From Shimia aestuarii (GTDB lineage Bacteria; Pseudomonadota; Alphaproteobacteria; Rhodobacterales; Rhodobacteraceae): a stretch of DNA of 64,000 nucleotides. Location of the stretch: the NCBI RefSeq assembly GCF_022814865.1, contig NZ_JAKVRD010000010.1, positions 62,001 through 126,000 of the forward strand. Direction: 5' to 3'. Below, one piece after another: positions 26,441 to 37,644 of the stretch (within the stretch, counting starts at the first letter, position 1; each line of letters opens with the position of its first letter). Under the pieces are notes generated by a model. It was not told where the DNA came from and made no database searches. It saw only the letters and a list, made by a program, of their open reading frames with translations. Made by a program: the position numbers and the translations under genes.

Positions 26441-27025
26441 ATGAGTGACCTGATTGCCAAAGCCGCGATTGATCGCAAACTTGCTGAGATCGTCGCCCCG
26501 ATCATTGATGATATGGGGTTCGAACTCGTGCGTTTGCGTCTCATGGGTGGCAATACCAAGACGCTACAGATCATGGCGGAACGCCCTGATGGCGGTATTG
26601 AAGTCGATGAATGCGCGGATATCTCGAATGCGGTTAGCGCAGCGCTTGACGTCGAGGATCCGCTTGTCGACTCGTATGTGCTCGAGGTGGGTAGCCCCGG
26701 CATCGATCGCCCTCTGACCCGCCTCAAGGATTTTGATACCTTTGAGGGTTACGAGGCCAAGCTTGAGACCGCGGAATTGATCGATGGCCGTAAGCGCTTT
26801 AAGGGTGTTCTGGCTGGCGTCGAAGGCGAAGAAGTGCTCGTGAATATCGAGCAGAATGGCGAAACAGTCACCGTCGGATTGCAATTCGACTGGCTCGCCG
26901 ATGCCAAGCTCACAATGACAGACGAGCTTATCAAGGAAATGCTCCGTCAGCGCAAAGCTGCGGGGACACTGAACGAAGACCAATTTGACGAGATTGAAAC
27001 CGAAACCGGTTCCGAGGAGGACTGA
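26441..27025 (+). CDS. rimP: Ribosome maturation factor RimP
   Basis: The 194-residue protein has the two RimP domains: N-terminal [49 protein letters not shown] and the segment [19 protein letters not shown], then an SH3-like C-terminal domain. A C-terminal extension ([26 protein letters not shown]) is acidic. It helps assemble the 30S subunit. The ATG at 26441 follows GGAAGATGCG and lies just after the leader terminator. nusA follows 2 bp later. Confidence 0.95.
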   Translation: MSDLIAKAAIDRKLAEIVAPIIDDMGFELVRLRLMGGNTKTLQIMAERPDGGIEVDECADISNAVSAALDVEDPLVDSYVLEVGSPGIDRPLTRLKDFDTFEGYEAKLETAELIDGRKRFKGVLAGVEGEEVLVNIEQNGETVTVGLQFDWLADAKLTMTDELIKEMLRQRKAAGTLNEDQFDEIETETGSEED

Positions 27026-27027
27026 GA

Positions 27028-28647
27028 ATGGCGATTACCTCTGCAAACCAGCTTGAGCTTTTGCAAACCGCCGAGGCTGTTGCGCGCGAAAAGATGATCG
27101 ACCCGTCGCTGGTCGTGGAGGCGATGGAAGAGTCGCTCGCCCGCGCCGCCAGGTCGCGCTACGGCGCAGAGATGGACATTCGTGTCAGCATTGATCGCAA
27201 GACTGGCAAGGCGACCTTCACGCGGGTGCGGACTGTTGTTGAGGACGATGAACTCGAGAACTATCAGGCCGAGTTTACCGTCGATCAGGCGAAGCAGTAT
27301 CTTGAAGACCCCAAGGTCGGTGATCAGTTCATCGAAGAAGTCCCACCGGTTGAAATGGGCCGTATCGCGGCGCAATCGGCGAAACAGGTCATTCTTCAGA
27401 AAGTGCGTGAAGCAGAGCGCGATCGCCAGTTCGAGGAATTCAAGGATCGTGCCGGTACGATTATCAACGGTGTCGTGAAGCGCGAAGAGTATGGCAATGT
27501 GATCGTTGATGTCGGCCGCGGCGAAGGTATCCTGCGCCGCAATGAAAAGATCGGTCGCGAGAGCTACCGTCCGAACGATCGCATCCGTTGCTATATCAAA
27601 GATGTTCGCCGCGAGACCCGCGGTCCGCAGATCTTCCTGTCGCGCACGGCGCCGGAATTCATGGCTGAGCTCTTCAAGATGGAAGTGCCGGAGATCTATG
27701 ACGGCATCATCGAGATCAAGGCTGTGGCCCGCGATCCGGGTTCGCGCGCAAAGATCGCCGTGATTTCCTACGATGGCTCGATCGATCCGGTTGGTGCCTG
27801 TGTCGGTATGCGCGGGTCGCGTGTTCAGGCGGTCGTAAATGAGCTTCAGGGCGAAAAGATCGACATCATTCCTTGGAACGAAGATCAACCGACATTCCTT
27901 GTAAACGCGCTTCAACCCGCAGAGGTTTCGAAGGTGGTTCTCGATGAAGAGGCAGGCAAGATCGAAGTCGTCGTGCCTGACGAGCAGCTTTCGCTCGCCA
28001 TCGGCCGTCGGGGTCAGAACGTGCGCCTTGCGTCGCAACTGACCGCTCTCGACATCGACATCATGACCGAAGCAGAAGAGTCCGAGCGTCGCCAGAAAGA
28101 GTTCGAAGAGCGTACTAAGCTCTTCATGGATACGCTCGATCTTGACGAGTTCTTTGCTCAGCTTCTGGTGTCCGAAGGTTTCTCGAACCTTGAGGAAGTT
28201 GCCTACGTCGAGATCGACGAACTCCTCGTGATTGATGGTGTCGACGAAGATACAGCTGCCGAGCTTCAAGCGCGCGCGCGAGACTTCATTGAAGAGCAGA
28301 ACCGCAAAGCGCTGGAAGCAGCGCGAGCACTCGGTGTCGAGGACAGTCTGGTTGAATTCGAAGGCCTGACGCCCCAAATGATTGAAGCACTGGCCAAGGA
28401 CGGCGTTCTGACGCTTGAGGACTTCGCTACTTGCGCAGACTGGGAGCTTGCTGGCGGTTGGACCACTTCTGAGGGCGAGCGTATCAAGGATGATGGCATT
28501 CTCGAGCCCTTCGGTCTCTCATTGGAAGAGGCACAGGATTTTGTGATGACTGCTCGTATCATCTTGGGTTGGGTCGATCCGGCCGAACTCGCTGCAGATG
28601 AAGAAGCAGAGGAAGACGTCACCGAAACCGAGGAGGCCGAAGCCTGA
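27028..28647 (+). CDS. nusA: Transcription termination/antitermination factor NusA
   Basis: The 539-residue protein has the N-terminal RNA polymerase-binding domain (1-125), S1 (about 135-200, [16 protein letters not shown]), and KH domains ([39 protein letters not shown]). From about residue 350 it has helix-hairpin-helix / acidic repeat segments, as in proteobacterial NusA. A strongly acidic tail ([15 protein letters not shown]) ends the protein. It modulates pausing, termination and antitermination. GAGGAGGACTGAG gives an excellent ribosome site. It may control its own operon through the leader terminator. Confidence 0.96.
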   Translation: MAITSANQLELLQTAEAVAREKMIDPSLVVEAMEESLARAARSRYGAEMDIRVSIDRKTGKATFTRVRTVVEDDELENYQAEFTVDQAKQYLEDPKVGDQFIEEVPPVEMGRIAAQSAKQVILQKVREAERDRQFEEFKDRAGTIINGVVKREEYGNVIVDVGRGEGILRRNEKIGRESYRPNDRIRCYIKDVRRETRGPQIFLSRTAPEFMAELFKMEVPEIYDGIIEIKAVARDPGSRAKIAVISYDGSIDPVGACVGMRGSRVQAVVNELQGEKIDIIPWNEDQPTFLVNALQPAEVSKVVLDEEAGKIEVVVPDEQLSLAIGRRGQNVRLASQLTALDIDIMTEAEESERRQKEFEERTKLFMDTLDLDEFFAQLLVSEGFSNLEEVAYVEIDELLVIDGVDEDTAAELQARARDFIEEQNRKALEAARALGVEDSLVEFEGLTPQMIEALAKDGVLTLEDFATCADWELAGGWTTSEGERIKDDGILEPFGLSLEEAQDFVMTARIILGWVDPAELAADEEAEEDVTETEEAEA

Positions 28648-28669
28648 GTTCGGGCTTCGGATTGACGGA

Positions 28670-29302
28670 ATGGGTCGTGGTGGACAAAAAGCGGACCGGA
28701 TAGACGGACCGGAACGCAAGTGCATAGCGACTGGCGAAGTGCGCCCGGTGGCGGAGCTGATCCGCTTTGTGGTCGGGCCAGACACACAAATAGTACCGGA
28801 TATCCTTGGCAAGCTTCCGGGGCGGGGAATTTGGGTGTCATCCGACCGTAAGGCGATCGAAAAGGCCGTTTCTAAACGATTGTTCGCGCGTTCCGCCAAG
28901 CAAACTGTGACGGTGCCGGATGATCTGGTGCAGCAGGTCGAGGCCCAGCTTGCACGCCGTGTCGTGGATCTCGTGAGCCTTGCCCGGAAATCGGGTGACG
29001 CTGTGTCTGGATACGAGAAAGTCAAAGACTGGCTTGCCAAGGACTACGCCGAGGTTCTCATTCAGGCTTCGGATGGGTCTGGACGCGGCAAATCGAAACT
29101 GAGTACGCCTTATGGCGGAACCTATATTGGGTGGCTTAAGGCCGATGAATTGGGTTTGGCATTTGGGCGACAAACTGTGATACATGGGGCGCTTGCGTCT
29201 GGTGGACTCGCTCTACGTGTTGTAGAGGAGGCCCAAAGGCTAAAAGGCGTACGCGAAATTGGGGCGGCAGGGGCCGCTCAGAAGGGTAAGACAGCTAGAT
29301 GA
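28670..29302 (+). CDS. YlxR-type RNA-binding protein fused to an L7Ae/L30e-like domain
   Basis: The 210-residue protein has an N-terminal YlxR (DUF448) domain with [24 protein letters not shown] and [17 protein letters not shown] second domain (about 90-200; [46 protein letters not shown]) resembles the L7Ae/L30e/S12e fold. In Firmicutes the two are separate genes (ylxR, ylxQ) between nusA and infB. The fused form fits the same slot. It is probably RNA-binding. The ATG at 28670 has only a weak ribosome site; the stop overlaps infB (ATGA). Confidence 0.88.
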   Translation: MGRGGQKADRIDGPERKCIATGEVRPVAELIRFVVGPDTQIVPDILGKLPGRGIWVSSDRKAIEKAVSKRLFARSAKQTVTVPDDLVQQVEAQLARRVVDLVSLARKSGDAVSGYEKVKDWLAKDYAEVLIQASDGSGRGKSKLSTPYGGTYIGWLKADELGLAFGRQTVIHGALASGGLALRVVEEAQRLKGVREIGAAGAAQKGKTAR

Positions 29303-31803
29303 GCGATAGTGACGGAAAGAAAACTCTTGGTCTCCGCGGATCGGGTTCGCGTCCTGGTAATGTGAAGCAGAGCTTCAGCCATGGCCGCACCAAGAATGTT
29401 GTCGTTGAAACCAAGCGCAAGCGTGTCGTTGTACCCAAGCCAGGTGCCGCGAAATCCGGAGCAGCTTCGGCGAAAGCTGGGGGTGATCCGTCGCGCCGCC
29501 CGGCGGGTATTTCCGATGCGGAGATGGATCGTCGCCTGAAGGCACTTCAGGCCGCCAAAGCCCGTGAAACTGAAGAAGCCGAGCGTCGCGAGGCCGAAGA
29601 AAAGGCCCGCGCGGAAGAGCGCGAGCGTCGCCGTGCCGAGGCAGAAGCCAAGGAACGCGAACAGCGTGAAGCCGAAGAGCGTGCACGCGCCAAGGCCGAA
29701 GAAGAAGAGCGCAAAGCGCGCGAAGCGGAAGAAGCCGCTCAGCGTGCTGCTGCTGAAGCGGCGGCGGCTGCATCGCAGCCCAAAGCCGAGGCGGCTGGTC
29801 GTCCTGGTGCGGGTCGTACGACACCTGCCCCGGCTGCGGCACCCCGTAAGCAGGAGCGCGATCGTGAACAGAGACCAGCACGCGGCAAAGGCCGCGACGA
29901 CGGACGTCGTTCTGGCAAACTCACTCTGAACCAGGCATTGTCTGGCGAAGGTGGTCGCCAGAAGTCGCTCGCCGCGATGAAGCGGAAGCAAGAGCGCGCA
30001 CGTCAGAAGGCTATGGGCGGCCCGGTTGAGCGCGAGAAGGTGATCCGAGACGTTCAGCTGCCGGAAACCATCGTGGTCTCCGAGCTTGCAAACCGTATGG
30101 CTGAACGTGTCGCTGATGTCGTCAAAGAGCTCATGAAAATGGGCATGATGGTCACTCAGAACCAGTCGATCGATGCGGATACCGCTGAACTCATCATCGA
30201 AGAGTTCGGCCACAAGGTTGTGCGCGTTTCCGATGCTGATGTGGAAGAGGTAATCGCGGACGTAGAAGATTCAGACGCCGATCTCCTGCCGCGTCCCCCG
30301 GTCATTACCATCATGGGTCACGTTGACCACGGCAAGACCTCGCTGCTGGACGCCATCCGCGATGCAAACGTGACTGGCGGAGAAGCAGGCGGTATCACGC
30401 AGCACATCGGTGCCTATCAGGTGAAGAGCAAAGGCGGGGATATCCTGACCTTCCTCGACACGCCGGGCCACGCTGCGTTTACCTCGATGCGTTCACGCGG
30501 TGCGCAGGTGACGGATATTGTCGTGCTCGTCGTTGCCGCTGATGACTCGGTCATGCCGCAGACGATTGAGGCGATCAACCACGCTAAAGCCGCCGAAGTG
30601 CCGATGATTGTTGCGATCAATAAGATCGACAAGCCCGAAGCCGACCCCGGCAAGGTGCGCGCCGAGTTGCTTCAGCACGAAGTGATCGTCGAGGCCATGT
30701 CAGGTGACGTTCAGGATGTTGAGGTCTCTGCTGTTAGCGGTCAGGGCATGGATGAGCTGCTCGAGGCGATTGCGCTTCAAGCGGAAATCCTTGAACTCAA
30801 GGCCAACCCGAATCGTGCTGCCCAAGGCGCCGTGATCGAAGCGCAGCTCGACGTTGGTCGTGGTCCGGTCGCTACGGTCCTCGTTCAGAAGGGCACGCTT
30901 CGCCAAGGTGACATCTTCGTTGTCGGTGAGCAGTACGGTAAGGTTCGCGCCCTGATCAACGACAAGGGTGAGCGCGTCCAAGAAGCTGGACCGTCTGTTC
31001 CTGTAGAGGTCCTGGGCCTCAACGGAACTCCGGAAGCCGGTGATGTTCTCAATGTGACCGAAACCGAAGCGCAAGCTCGTGAGATCGCAGAGTACCGTGA
31101 GCAGGTGGCCAAGGACAAACGTGCCGCAGCAGGCGCAGCGACGACCCTTGAGCAACTCATGCAGAAGGCGAAGGAAGATCAGAACGTCGCTGAACTGCCG
31201 ATCCTCGTCAAAGCGGACGTGCAGGGTTCTGCCGAAGCAATCGTTCAAGCGATGGAAAAGATCGGCAACGACGAAGTTCGCGTGCGCGTCCTTCATTCTG
31301 GTGTCGGTGCGATCACCGAGACGGATATCGGTCTAGCAGAAGCGTCCGGTGCACCGGTCTTCGGCTTCAACGTGCGTGCGAACGCCTCGGCGCGTAACTC
31401 GGCAAACCAGAAGGGTGTCGAGATCCGCTATTATTCAGTGATCTACGATCTCGTAGATGACGTGAAAGCGGCTGCGTCCGGCCTGCTCTCGGCAGAGATC
31501 CGTGAGAAATTCATTGGCTACGCCGAAATCAAAGAGGTCTTCAAGGTCTCGAATGTTGGTAAAGTCGCTGGCTGTCTCGTGACAGAGGGCGTTGCGCGTC
31601 GTTCTGCGGGCGTGCGGCTGCTGCGTGACAACGTGGTGATCCATGAGGGGACGCTCAAGACGCTGAAACGCTTCAAAGACGAAGTCGCCGAAGTGATTTC
31701 GGGTCAGGAATGCGGTATGGCGTTCGAGAACTACGATGATATTCGCCCTGCCGACGTTATCGAGATCTTCGAGCGTGAAGAATTCACGCGGACGCTGGAC
31801 TGA
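29299..31803 (+). CDS. infB: Translation initiation factor IF-2
   Basis: The 834-residue protein has a long charged N-terminal region, with an Ala/Glu/Arg-rich coiled coil at about residues 75-155 and further low-complexity sequence to about 250. Then come the IF2N-like segment ([31 protein letters not shown]), the GTPase domain (G1 [10 protein letters not shown]3 DTPGHAAF, G4 NKID) and the C-terminal domains. It directs initiator tRNA to the 30S subunit. The operon ends here with a strong terminator; rbfA and truB, frequent followers, are not present. Confidence 0.97.
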   Translation: MSDSDGKKTLGLRGSGSRPGNVKQSFSHGRTKNVVVETKRKRVVVPKPGAAKSGAASAKAGGDPSRRPAGISDAEMDRRLKALQAAKARETEEAERREAEEKARAEERERRRAEAEAKEREQREAEERARAKAEEEERKAREAEEAAQRAAAEAAAAASQPKAEAAGRPGAGRTTPAPAAAPRKQERDREQRPARGKGRDDGRRSGKLTLNQALSGEGGRQKSLAAMKRKQERARQKAMGGPVEREKVIRDVQLPETIVVSELANRMAERVADVVKELMKMGMMVTQNQSIDADTAELIIEEFGHKVVRVSDADVEEVIADVEDSDADLLPRPPVITIMGHVDHGKTSLLDAIRDANVTGGEAGGITQHIGAYQVKSKGGDILTFLDTPGHAAFTSMRSRGAQVTDIVVLVVAADDSVMPQTIEAINHAKAAEVPMIVAINKIDKPEADPGKVRAELLQHEVIVEAMSGDVQDVEVSAVSGQGMDELLEAIALQAEILELKANPNRAAQGAVIEAQLDVGRGPVATVLVQKGTLRQGDIFVVGEQYGKVRALINDKGERVQEAGPSVPVEVLGLNGTPEAGDVLNVTETEAQAREIAEYREQVAKDKRAAAGAATTLEQLMQKAKEDQNVAELPILVKADVQGSAEAIVQAMEKIGNDEVRVRVLHSGVGAITETDIGLAEASGAPVFGFNVRANASARNSANQKGVEIRYYSVIYDLVDDVKAAASGLLSAEIREKFIGYAEIKEVFKVSNVGKVAGCLVTEGVARRSAGVRLLRDNVVIHEGTLKTLKRFKDEVAEVISGQECGMAFENYDDIRPADVIEIFEREEFTRTLD

Positions 31804-31827
31804 TCCGACAAAGGATAGACGAAAAAG

Positions 31828-31857
31828 AAAGGGCGCCGCGAGGCGCCCTTTTTCTTT
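31828..31857 (+). terminator. Terminator of the rimP-nusA-ylxR-infB operon
   Basis: AAAGGGCGCC and GGCGCCCTTT pair around a GCGA loop (31828-31851), and TTCTTT follows. The opposite strand has a T-rich side as well (plus strand GAAAAAG), so it may also serve the convergent minus-strand transcript. Confidence 0.9.
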
Positions 31858-31877
31858 GGCAGTGTCAGCTATTGCGT

Positions 31878-32009
31878 TTAAGTCGCTGCAATAGGTGTGC
31901 CTGCATAGACCGTCTTGCCTACGCGCACAGCGATCTTGCCGCCCGGAAGCTTGCGCACAAATGTTCCTTGTACAGAAACACAGCTGCCCACGGTGATCGT
32001 CCTAAGCAT
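31878..32009 (-). CDS. Small conserved-looking protein of unknown function
   Basis: A 43-codon frame (start MLRTITVGSCVSVQG, end VYAGTPIAAT) reads on the minus strand between infB and mutT. The ribosome site GGGGGAG at spacing 7 is excellent. The sequence is regular (short beta-like stretches, glycines, basic residues) and not like a random frame. From memory, similar short proteins starting with RTI.VGSCVSVQG occur in Rhodobacteraceae, but this could not be checked here. The function is unknown. An AT-rich stretch of about 170 bp upstream (32010-32182) would hold its promoter and the 3' end of the mutT transcript; no other gene is seen in it. Confidence 0.6.
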   Translation of the reverse strand: MLRTITVGSCVSVQGTFVRKLPGGKIAVRVGKTVYAGTPIAAT

Positions 32010-32182
32010 GTCAATTCTCCCCCGATGATTGACTTGATCGGATTGTTTTCATTTCTCACCAACCACCAAGAGCGGCCGATGGACATTGTTAACTTAGCGG
32101 GTTCAATCACATCCGAGAAGTGGATTTTGTCTCACTTGTGGTAAAATATATGGCAAACCGCATATTTTTGCATCGAACAGTC

Positions 32183-32584
32183 CTATAGCCAGTCTCTCAA
32201 AATCGGGATCAAGGGGATATCTGCCGGAGGCATCTTGAAATCTCTGAGGTTCTCTGGCCGCACCCATTTTAAGGATTGCCCCTCACGTGACATCGGCGTG
32301 CCCTTCCATTTGCGACAAGCAAAGAGCGGCATGAGCAAATGGAAATCGTCATAGCTATGCGACGCAAAAGTTAGTGGAGCAAGACAGCTTTCCCAAGTAT
32401 CGATCCCAAGCTCTTCCTGAAGTTCGCGGATAAGCGCGACTTCAGGTGACTCTCCGGGCTCCACTTTGCCACCGGGAAACTCCCAAAGGCCGGCCATGGA
32501 CTTTCCCTCTGGCCGTTGAGCGAGAAGAATGCGCCCATCCACGTCGATGAGCGCAACCGCTGAGACAAGAATGATCTTCGTCAC
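32183..32584 (-). CDS. mutT: 8-oxo-dGTP diphosphatase (MutT-type Nudix)
   Basis: The 133-residue protein has LLAQRPEGKSMAGLWEFPGGKVEPGESPEVALIRELQEELGI, the complete MutT-type Nudix box (GGKVEPGE...REL.EELG). MutT removes oxidised dGTP from the nucleotide pool. The start is GTG at 32584, overlapping the argJ stop (GTGA). The argJ-mutT pairing and the small size support the MutT call over other Nudix enzymes. Confidence 0.9.
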   Translation of the reverse strand: MTKIILVSAVALIDVDGRILLAQRPEGKSMAGLWEFPGGKVEPGESPEVALIRELQEELGIDTWESCLAPLTFASHSYDDFHLLMPLFACRKWKGTPMSREGQSLKWVRPENLRDFKMPPADIPLIPILRDWL

Positions 32585-33810
32585 GACCGGTAGTCCGCGT
32601 TGATCGTAATGTAGCCATGCGTAAGATCGCAGGTCCACACGGTCGCGTCTCCACCGCCAAGTCCGAGATCAACCGAAATCTCGAGGTCTTGCTGCTTCAT
32701 GTAAGACGCGCCGTCTGCCTCCATGTAGTTGGGGGACACCCAGCCGTTCTCTGCAACAAGGATATCCCCAAACCGAATTGTAAGCCGATCACGATCCGCG
32801 GACGCGCCGGACTTGCCGATCGCCATGACCACACGCCCCCAATTGGGGTCCTCTCCCGCGATCGCCGTCTTGACGAGCGGCGAATTGGCGATGGCCAACG
32901 CATGGGTGCGCGCTTCCTTTGCCGTTTCAGCGCCAGTCACCTTGACAGTGACGAACTTTGTTGCGCCTTCACCGTCGCGCACAACTTGGTGCGCCAAATC
33001 GAGCATGACTTGATGAAGGGCCTGATAGAACGGCCCCTCGCGATTGCTGATCTCAACACCGCTCGCACCCGTCGCCCCGAGAAGAAGCGTATCAGATGTC
33101 GATGTGTCGCTATCAACTGTGATGTTGTTGAAGGTGAGGTCAGTAAGTGCCGAGAGTATTTCTTGCAGGAGCGCCTGCTCGACCTTTGCATCGGTAAAGA
33201 TGTAGACAAGCATTGTCGCCATATCTGGCGCGATCATGCCAGAACCTTTGGCAATCCCGGCGATGTTTACAACCTGTCCGTCGACTTCAAACTCCGCCGC
33301 CGAGGCTTTCGCAAACGTGTCGGTTGTTCGGATGGCTTCTGCGGCGTCTTTCATCTTTCCGGGTGAGAGCGCCTCACGCATCTCACTGAGCTTGTTGGTG
33401 ATCTTCTCAAAGGGAAGCGGTTCACCGATGACGCCGGTCGAAGAGGAGAAAACGCGGGACTCTGGCAAGGAAAGCGCCTGCGCAACGGCGCCGGTTACGG
33501 CCTTCGTCGCCTCAATACCGTTTCGCCCGGTGAATGCGTTGGCATTCCCTGCATTGACGATGATCGCTGCACCCGCATCACTTTGGAGAGAGATCTTCTC
33601 TTGGCAATCAAGCACAGCGGCAGAACGAGTCGCAGATCTCGTGAAGACGCCGGCAATAGAGGACCCCGCCGCCAGTCGTGCAAGCATGACGTCTTTCCGA
33701 CCTGCGTATTTAATACCCGCTTCGACCGTGGCAAAATCCGCCCCTTTTATCTCGGGAAGAGTCGGGAAGGTGGCAGGCGCTAGCGGAGAAACATGTGTGA
33801 TCTTTGCCAT
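32581..33810 (-). CDS. argJ: Bifunctional glutamate N-acetyltransferase / ornithine acetyltransferase
   Basis: The 409-residue protein has the ArgJ self-cleavage region KGSGMIAPDMATMLVYIFTDA, whose threonine (ATML) becomes the N-terminal nucleophile of the beta chain. NAGNANAFTGRNG and SSTGVIGEPLP occur in the alpha part, and GEDPNWGRVVMAIGKSG in the beta part. It recycles the acetyl group between ornithine and glutamate in arginine synthesis. It lies 3 bp after ppiC on the same strand. Confidence 0.96.
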   Translation of the reverse strand: MAKITHVSPLAPATFPTLPEIKGADFATVEAGIKYAGRKDVMLARLAAGSSIAGVFTRSATRSAAVLDCQEKISLQSDAGAAIIVNAGNANAFTGRNGIEATKAVTGAVAQALSLPESRVFSSSTGVIGEPLPFEKITNKLSEMREALSPGKMKDAAEAIRTTDTFAKASAAEFEVDGQVVNIAGIAKGSGMIAPDMATMLVYIFTDAKVEQALLQEILSALTDLTFNNITVDSDTSTSDTLLLGATGASGVEISNREGPFYQALHQVMLDLAHQVVRDGEGATKFVTVKVTGAETAKEARTHALAIANSPLVKTAIAGEDPNWGRVVMAIGKSGASADRDRLTIRFGDILVAENGWVSPNYMEADGASYMKQQDLEISVDLGLGGGDATVWTCDLTHGYITINADYRS

Positions 33811-33813
33811 GTG

Positions 33814-34683
33814 TCAGTCTCCAGAAACCTCGGAGGATACCAGGCTCGCGTCCTTGAGGGCCGCAGGGTCGATATCATCCGCAGCCGTCTTGTCGATTTC
33901 TGCAGCCTCGGACAGAGCTGCAATTTTGGCATCAATGATTTTCTCCTGAAGCTCAGCAACGAGTTCGGCCTGAACTTCTTCAAAAGTCGGCGCTGCTTGT
34001 GTCCGAAGATCGTTCAGCTTCACAATATGCCAACCGAACTGGGTTTGCACAGGTTCCGAGATTTCGCCAACGCCAAGGGCGGCGACGGCGTCCTCGAAGG
34101 CCGGCACCATTTCTCCTGCGCCGAACCAACCGAGCGCACCGCCCGACGGCCCTGACGGCCCTGTCGATTTCTCCTTGGCGAGCTCTGCAAAATCTGCCCC
34201 TGCAAGAAGCTCAGCGTGCACTGCTTCTGCTTCTTCCAAGGTTTCCACGAGAATGTGAGAAGCATTGAACTCCGCGGCGCCCTCGAAATTCTCGACATAC
34301 TTTTCTTGATATCGCTCCTGCATGGCGTCTGCTTCGACGCCCTCTTGCAGCGCGGCATTGATCGCCGCGTCTGCGAGAAGTAGCCGCTTCTGGTTCTCAA
34401 GAGCGAGTGTGACTTTCCTCGGCTCAGGGCCATCGAGAGACTGCGCCAGAAGGGTTTGTTGGATGACCTGGTCCAGAATACCCTTGAAGAGAACATCATC
34501 AGGCAAGGATTGATACTGCTCGGGCAGGTTCTCGCGCACGACGATCATATGGCCCAGAGTGATCTCGGTATCATTGACTGTCGCAACGACGGTATCGGAT
34601 GTCGGCTCGGCAACAACGGCGGCAGGCACTGCAAGCATAAGCGCCATCGCTGTTGAGCGCATGATTTTCACGTGTTTTGACAT
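33814..34683 (-). CDS. Parvulin-type peptidyl-prolyl isomerase, periplasmic
   Basis: The 289-residue protein has a signal sequence ([21 protein letters not shown]). An N-terminal SurA/PrsA-like chaperone segment ([27 protein letters not shown]) precedes the parvulin domain at about residues 145-240 ([61 protein letters not shown]). It would help fold exported proteins. It is divergent from secA, with which it shares about 170 bp of promoter region. The ATG at 34683 is chosen over upstream in-frame starts. Confidence 0.92.
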   Translation of the reverse strand: MSKHVKIMRSTAMALMLAVPAAVVAEPTSDTVVATVNDTEITLGHMIVVRENLPEQYQSLPDDVLFKGILDQVIQQTLLAQSLDGPEPRKVTLALENQKRLLLADAAINAALQEGVEADAMQERYQEKYVENFEGAAEFNASHILVETLEEAEAVHAELLAGADFAELAKEKSTGPSGPSGGALGWFGAGEMVPAFEDAVAALGVGEISEPVQTQFGWHIVKLNDLRTQAAPTFEEVQAELVAELQEKIIDAKIAALSEAAEIDKTAADDIDPAALKDASLVSSEVSGD

Positions 34684-34721
34684 CCTGTGGTCCTTGTTTG
34701 GTGTCGCGCGGGTTGGCGACG

Positions 34722-34750
34722 TTGACACTGTTTCGCCCGCCCCTTACATC
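34722..34750 (+). promoter_or_regulatory. Putative sigma-70-type promoter of secA
   Basis: A perfect TTGACA (34722-34727) is followed after 17 bp by TACATC (34745-34750). It would give a leader of about 95-100 nt before the secA ATG at 34855. The -10 match is only moderate. Confidence 0.5.
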
Positions 34751-34854
34751 GCTTGGAGGCTTGGGTGAACCGGCTCTTTTCCGTTTGTAGGTGTAGTGCG
34801 CTGAACGGGCAAGCGGGTCCCTCGCAAGATTGTGTCAACGAAGGACAAACGCAT

Positions 34855-37548
34855 ATGCTGGGTATCGGAAAACTTGCCAAGAAGGTGTTCGGAACACCGA
34901 ATGACCGCAAGATCAAGGCAACCCGCCCTCTCGTCGACAAGATCAACGCGCTCGAGCCTGAATTTGAGAAACTCTCGGATGAAGAGATCATCGCCAAGAC
35001 GCGCGAACTTTCGGAGCGCGCCAAGGGCGGGGAAAAGCTGGATGCCTTGCTTCCCGAAGCATTTGCGAATTGCCGCGAGGCCGCCAAGCGCGCCTTGGGT
35101 CTTCGCGCCTTCGATGTACAGCTTATGGGCGGCATATTTCTGCATCAGGGGAATATCTCCGAGATGAAGACCGGTGAGGGTAAGACCCTCGTCGCGACAT
35201 TCCCAGCGTATCTCAATGCGCTGACTGGTGAGGGCGTTCATATCGTTACCGTCAACGACTACCTCGCGCGGCGTGATGCGGAATGGATGAGCAAGGTCTA
35301 TGGCGCACTCGGTATGACGACCGGGGTCATCTACCCACAGCAAGATCCCAAAGAGAAACGTGAGGCTTATGCCTGCGACATCACCTATGCGACGAACAAC
35401 GAGCTTGGCTTTGACTACCTGCGCGACAACATGCGGAGCGACCTAAGCGAACTGTCCCAGCGCGGCCACAACTACGCGGTTGTCGATGAGGTCGACTCGA
35501 TCCTGATCGATGAAGCGCGGACTCCGCTCATCATCTCGGGCCCGGCCCAAGACCGCACCGACCTCTACATGGCGATCGATGCGCTGATTCCGCAGTTGTC
35601 GGAAGAGCATTTCACGATTGATGAGAAAACCCGTCAGGTGACGTTTACAGATGAAGGCAACGACTACCTTGAAGCGCTGTTGCACGAGAACGGCGTCCTT
35701 CCCGAAGAGCAATCTCTCTACGATCCGGAAAGCACGACGGTCGTGCACCATGTCAACCAAGGTTTGCGCGCGCACAAGCTCTTTGCGCGGGACAAGGATT
35801 ATATCGTCCGTGATGGCAGCGTCGTTCTCATTGACGAATTCACCGGACGTATGATGGCAGGGCGCCGCCTTTCTGAGGGGCTTCATCAGGCGATCGAAGC
35901 CAAGGAAGGCTGCGAGATACAACCCGAGAACGTCACTCTCGCACAGGTGACGTTCCAGAACTATTTCCGCCTCTATAACAAGCTTGGCGGCATGACCGGT
36001 ACGGCCGCGACAGAAGCCGAAGAATTCATGGAAATCTACGGCCTTGGTGTCGTCGAAGTTCCGACCAACCGTCCGATTTCGCGTATCGACGAAGATGATG
36101 CCGTCTATCGCACGGCGCGCGAGAAGTTTGAGGCGATTGTCGAAGAGATTAAAGTAGCCCATGAAAAGGGACAGCCGATCCTCGTGGGTACGACATCAAT
36201 CGAGAAGTCCGAAGTTCTGTCTGACATGCTTACGCAGGCAGGGGTTAAGCACAACGTCCTGAACGCGCGGCAGCATGAGCAAGAAGCTCAGATCGTTGCA
36301 GATGCGGGCAAACTCGGCGCCGTCACGATTGCGACGAACATGGCCGGTCGTGGGACCGACATCAAACTTGGCGGCAATGTCGAGTTTAAGATCATGGAAG
36401 CCATCGCGGCAGAACCCGAGGCGCATCCGGATGAAATCCGTGCGCGCATCGAGGCAGAGCATGAAGCCGACGAACAGGCGGTCAAGGATGCGGGCGGCCT
36501 CTTTGTTCTTGCAACAGAGCGCCACGAAAGCCGCAGGATTGACAACCAGTTGCGTGGTCGTTCCGGTCGTCAGGGTGACCCGGGTCGTTCGGCATTCTTC
36601 CTGTCGCTCGAGGATGATCTGATGCGTATCTTTGGGTCGGAACGTCTCGACAAGGTCCTCTCATCGCTCGGAATGAAGGAAGGCGAGGCCATCGTGCACC
36701 CGTGGGTCAACAAATCCCTCGAGCGCGCGCAGGCAAAGGTCGAGGGTCGCAACTTCGATATTCGTAAGCAGCTTCTGAAGTTCGATGATGTGATGAACGA
36801 TCAGCGGAAAGTTATCTTCGGTCAGCGCCGTGATATCATGGAAGCTGAAGACCTTTCAGAGATCGCGCGCGATATGCGCTATGAAGTCATCGCAGACCGG
36901 GTTGAGTATCACATGCCGCCCAAGTCCTACGCAGAACAATGGGACGTCGATGGGTTGAAGCAAGACAGCATCGAGATCCTTGGTCTGGATGCGCCAGTCG
37001 CAGATTGGGCACATGAAGAAGGTGTCGATGATGAAGATATCATCGAGCGTCTCGAGAAAGCGTCGGATGAGATGATGGCGCAAAAAGCCGTGCACTTCGG
37101 ACCCGAGGCGATGCGCATGATCGAGAAGCAGGTTCTTCTTCAGACGATCGATACAAAATGGCGCGAACACCTCCTGACGCTTGAGCATCTCCGCTCTGTT
37201 GTCGGATTCCGGGGTTATGCACAGCGCGATCCTCTCAACGAGTACAAGAACGAAGCGTTTCAGCTTTTTGAAAGCATGCTCGACAGTCTTCGCGAAGAAG
37301 TCACCAAGACCCTCGCGCACATCCGTCCTATGACCGAAGAAGAGCAACAGCAGCTCGCACAGGAAATGGCGGAACAGCGTGCAGAGATTGAGAAGGCTGC
37401 GAATCCTCAAGCACAGCCGTCCGAGGGTGTTGCCAAAGAGGGGTTCGATGAGGCCGATCCTTCGACGTGGGGGAATCCGGGACGGAACGAGGCATGCCCC
37501 TGTGGATCTGGCAAGAAGTTCAAGCACTGCCACGGGCGTCTCGTGTAG
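34855..37548 (+). CDS. secA: Preprotein translocase ATPase SecA
   Basis: The 897-residue protein is full length. Walker [21 protein letters not shown] begins near residue 102. [19 protein letters not shown] (DEAD-like box), [15 protein letters not shown] and [30 protein letters not shown] follow. The C-terminus has the zinc motif [16 protein letters not shown], which contacts SecB and ribosomes. It drives Sec-dependent export. The ATG at 34855 has AAGGAC upstream. No SecM-like leader gene with a clear ribosome site was found in the 5' region. Confidence 0.97.
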   Translation: MLGIGKLAKKVFGTPNDRKIKATRPLVDKINALEPEFEKLSDEEIIAKTRELSERAKGGEKLDALLPEAFANCREAAKRALGLRAFDVQLMGGIFLHQGNISEMKTGEGKTLVATFPAYLNALTGEGVHIVTVNDYLARRDAEWMSKVYGALGMTTGVIYPQQDPKEKREAYACDITYATNNELGFDYLRDNMRSDLSELSQRGHNYAVVDEVDSILIDEARTPLIISGPAQDRTDLYMAIDALIPQLSEEHFTIDEKTRQVTFTDEGNDYLEALLHENGVLPEEQSLYDPESTTVVHHVNQGLRAHKLFARDKDYIVRDGSVVLIDEFTGRMMAGRRLSEGLHQAIEAKEGCEIQPENVTLAQVTFQNYFRLYNKLGGMTGTAATEAEEFMEIYGLGVVEVPTNRPISRIDEDDAVYRTAREKFEAIVEEIKVAHEKGQPILVGTTSIEKSEVLSDMLTQAGVKHNVLNARQHEQEAQIVADAGKLGAVTIATNMAGRGTDIKLGGNVEFKIMEAIAAEPEAHPDEIRARIEAEHEADEQAVKDAGGLFVLATERHESRRIDNQLRGRSGRQGDPGRSAFFLSLEDDLMRIFGSERLDKVLSSLGMKEGEAIVHPWVNKSLERAQAKVEGRNFDIRKQLLKFDDVMNDQRKVIFGQRRDIMEAEDLSEIARDMRYEVIADRVEYHMPPKSYAEQWDVDGLKQDSIEILGLDAPVADWAHEEGVDDEDIIERLEKASDEMMAQKAVHFGPEAMRMIEKQVLLQTIDTKWREHLLTLEHLRSVVGFRGYAQRDPLNEYKNEAFQLFESMLDSLREEVTKTLAHIRPMTEEEQQQLAQEMAEQRAEIEKAANPQAQPSEGVAKEGFDEADPSTWGNPGRNEACPCGSGKKFKHCHGRLV

Positions 37549-37576
37549 AGAGCGCTGCAACAAACAAACTTCAAGA

Positions 37577-37604
37577 GGGCGCCTTATGAGCGCCCTTTTC
37601 TTTT
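37577..37604 (+). terminator. Terminator of secA
   Basis: GGGCGC (37577-37582) pairs with GCGCCC (37590-37595), followed by TTTTCTTTT. It separates secA from the downstream pair of secreted proteins. Confidence 0.85.
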
Positions 37605-37644
37605 GGCATCACACTTTTGGGGCAGCGCGAGTCAGGAGTGTAGT

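Noticed and set aside
26947-28377. Long minus-strand open frame across nusA
   Set aside because: It is antisense to nusA with no recognisable domain; the nusA frame is certain.
29560-29800. Repetitive-looking stretch in infB
   Set aside because: It is the Ala/Glu/Arg-rich linker usual for IF-2, without true nucleotide repeat units.
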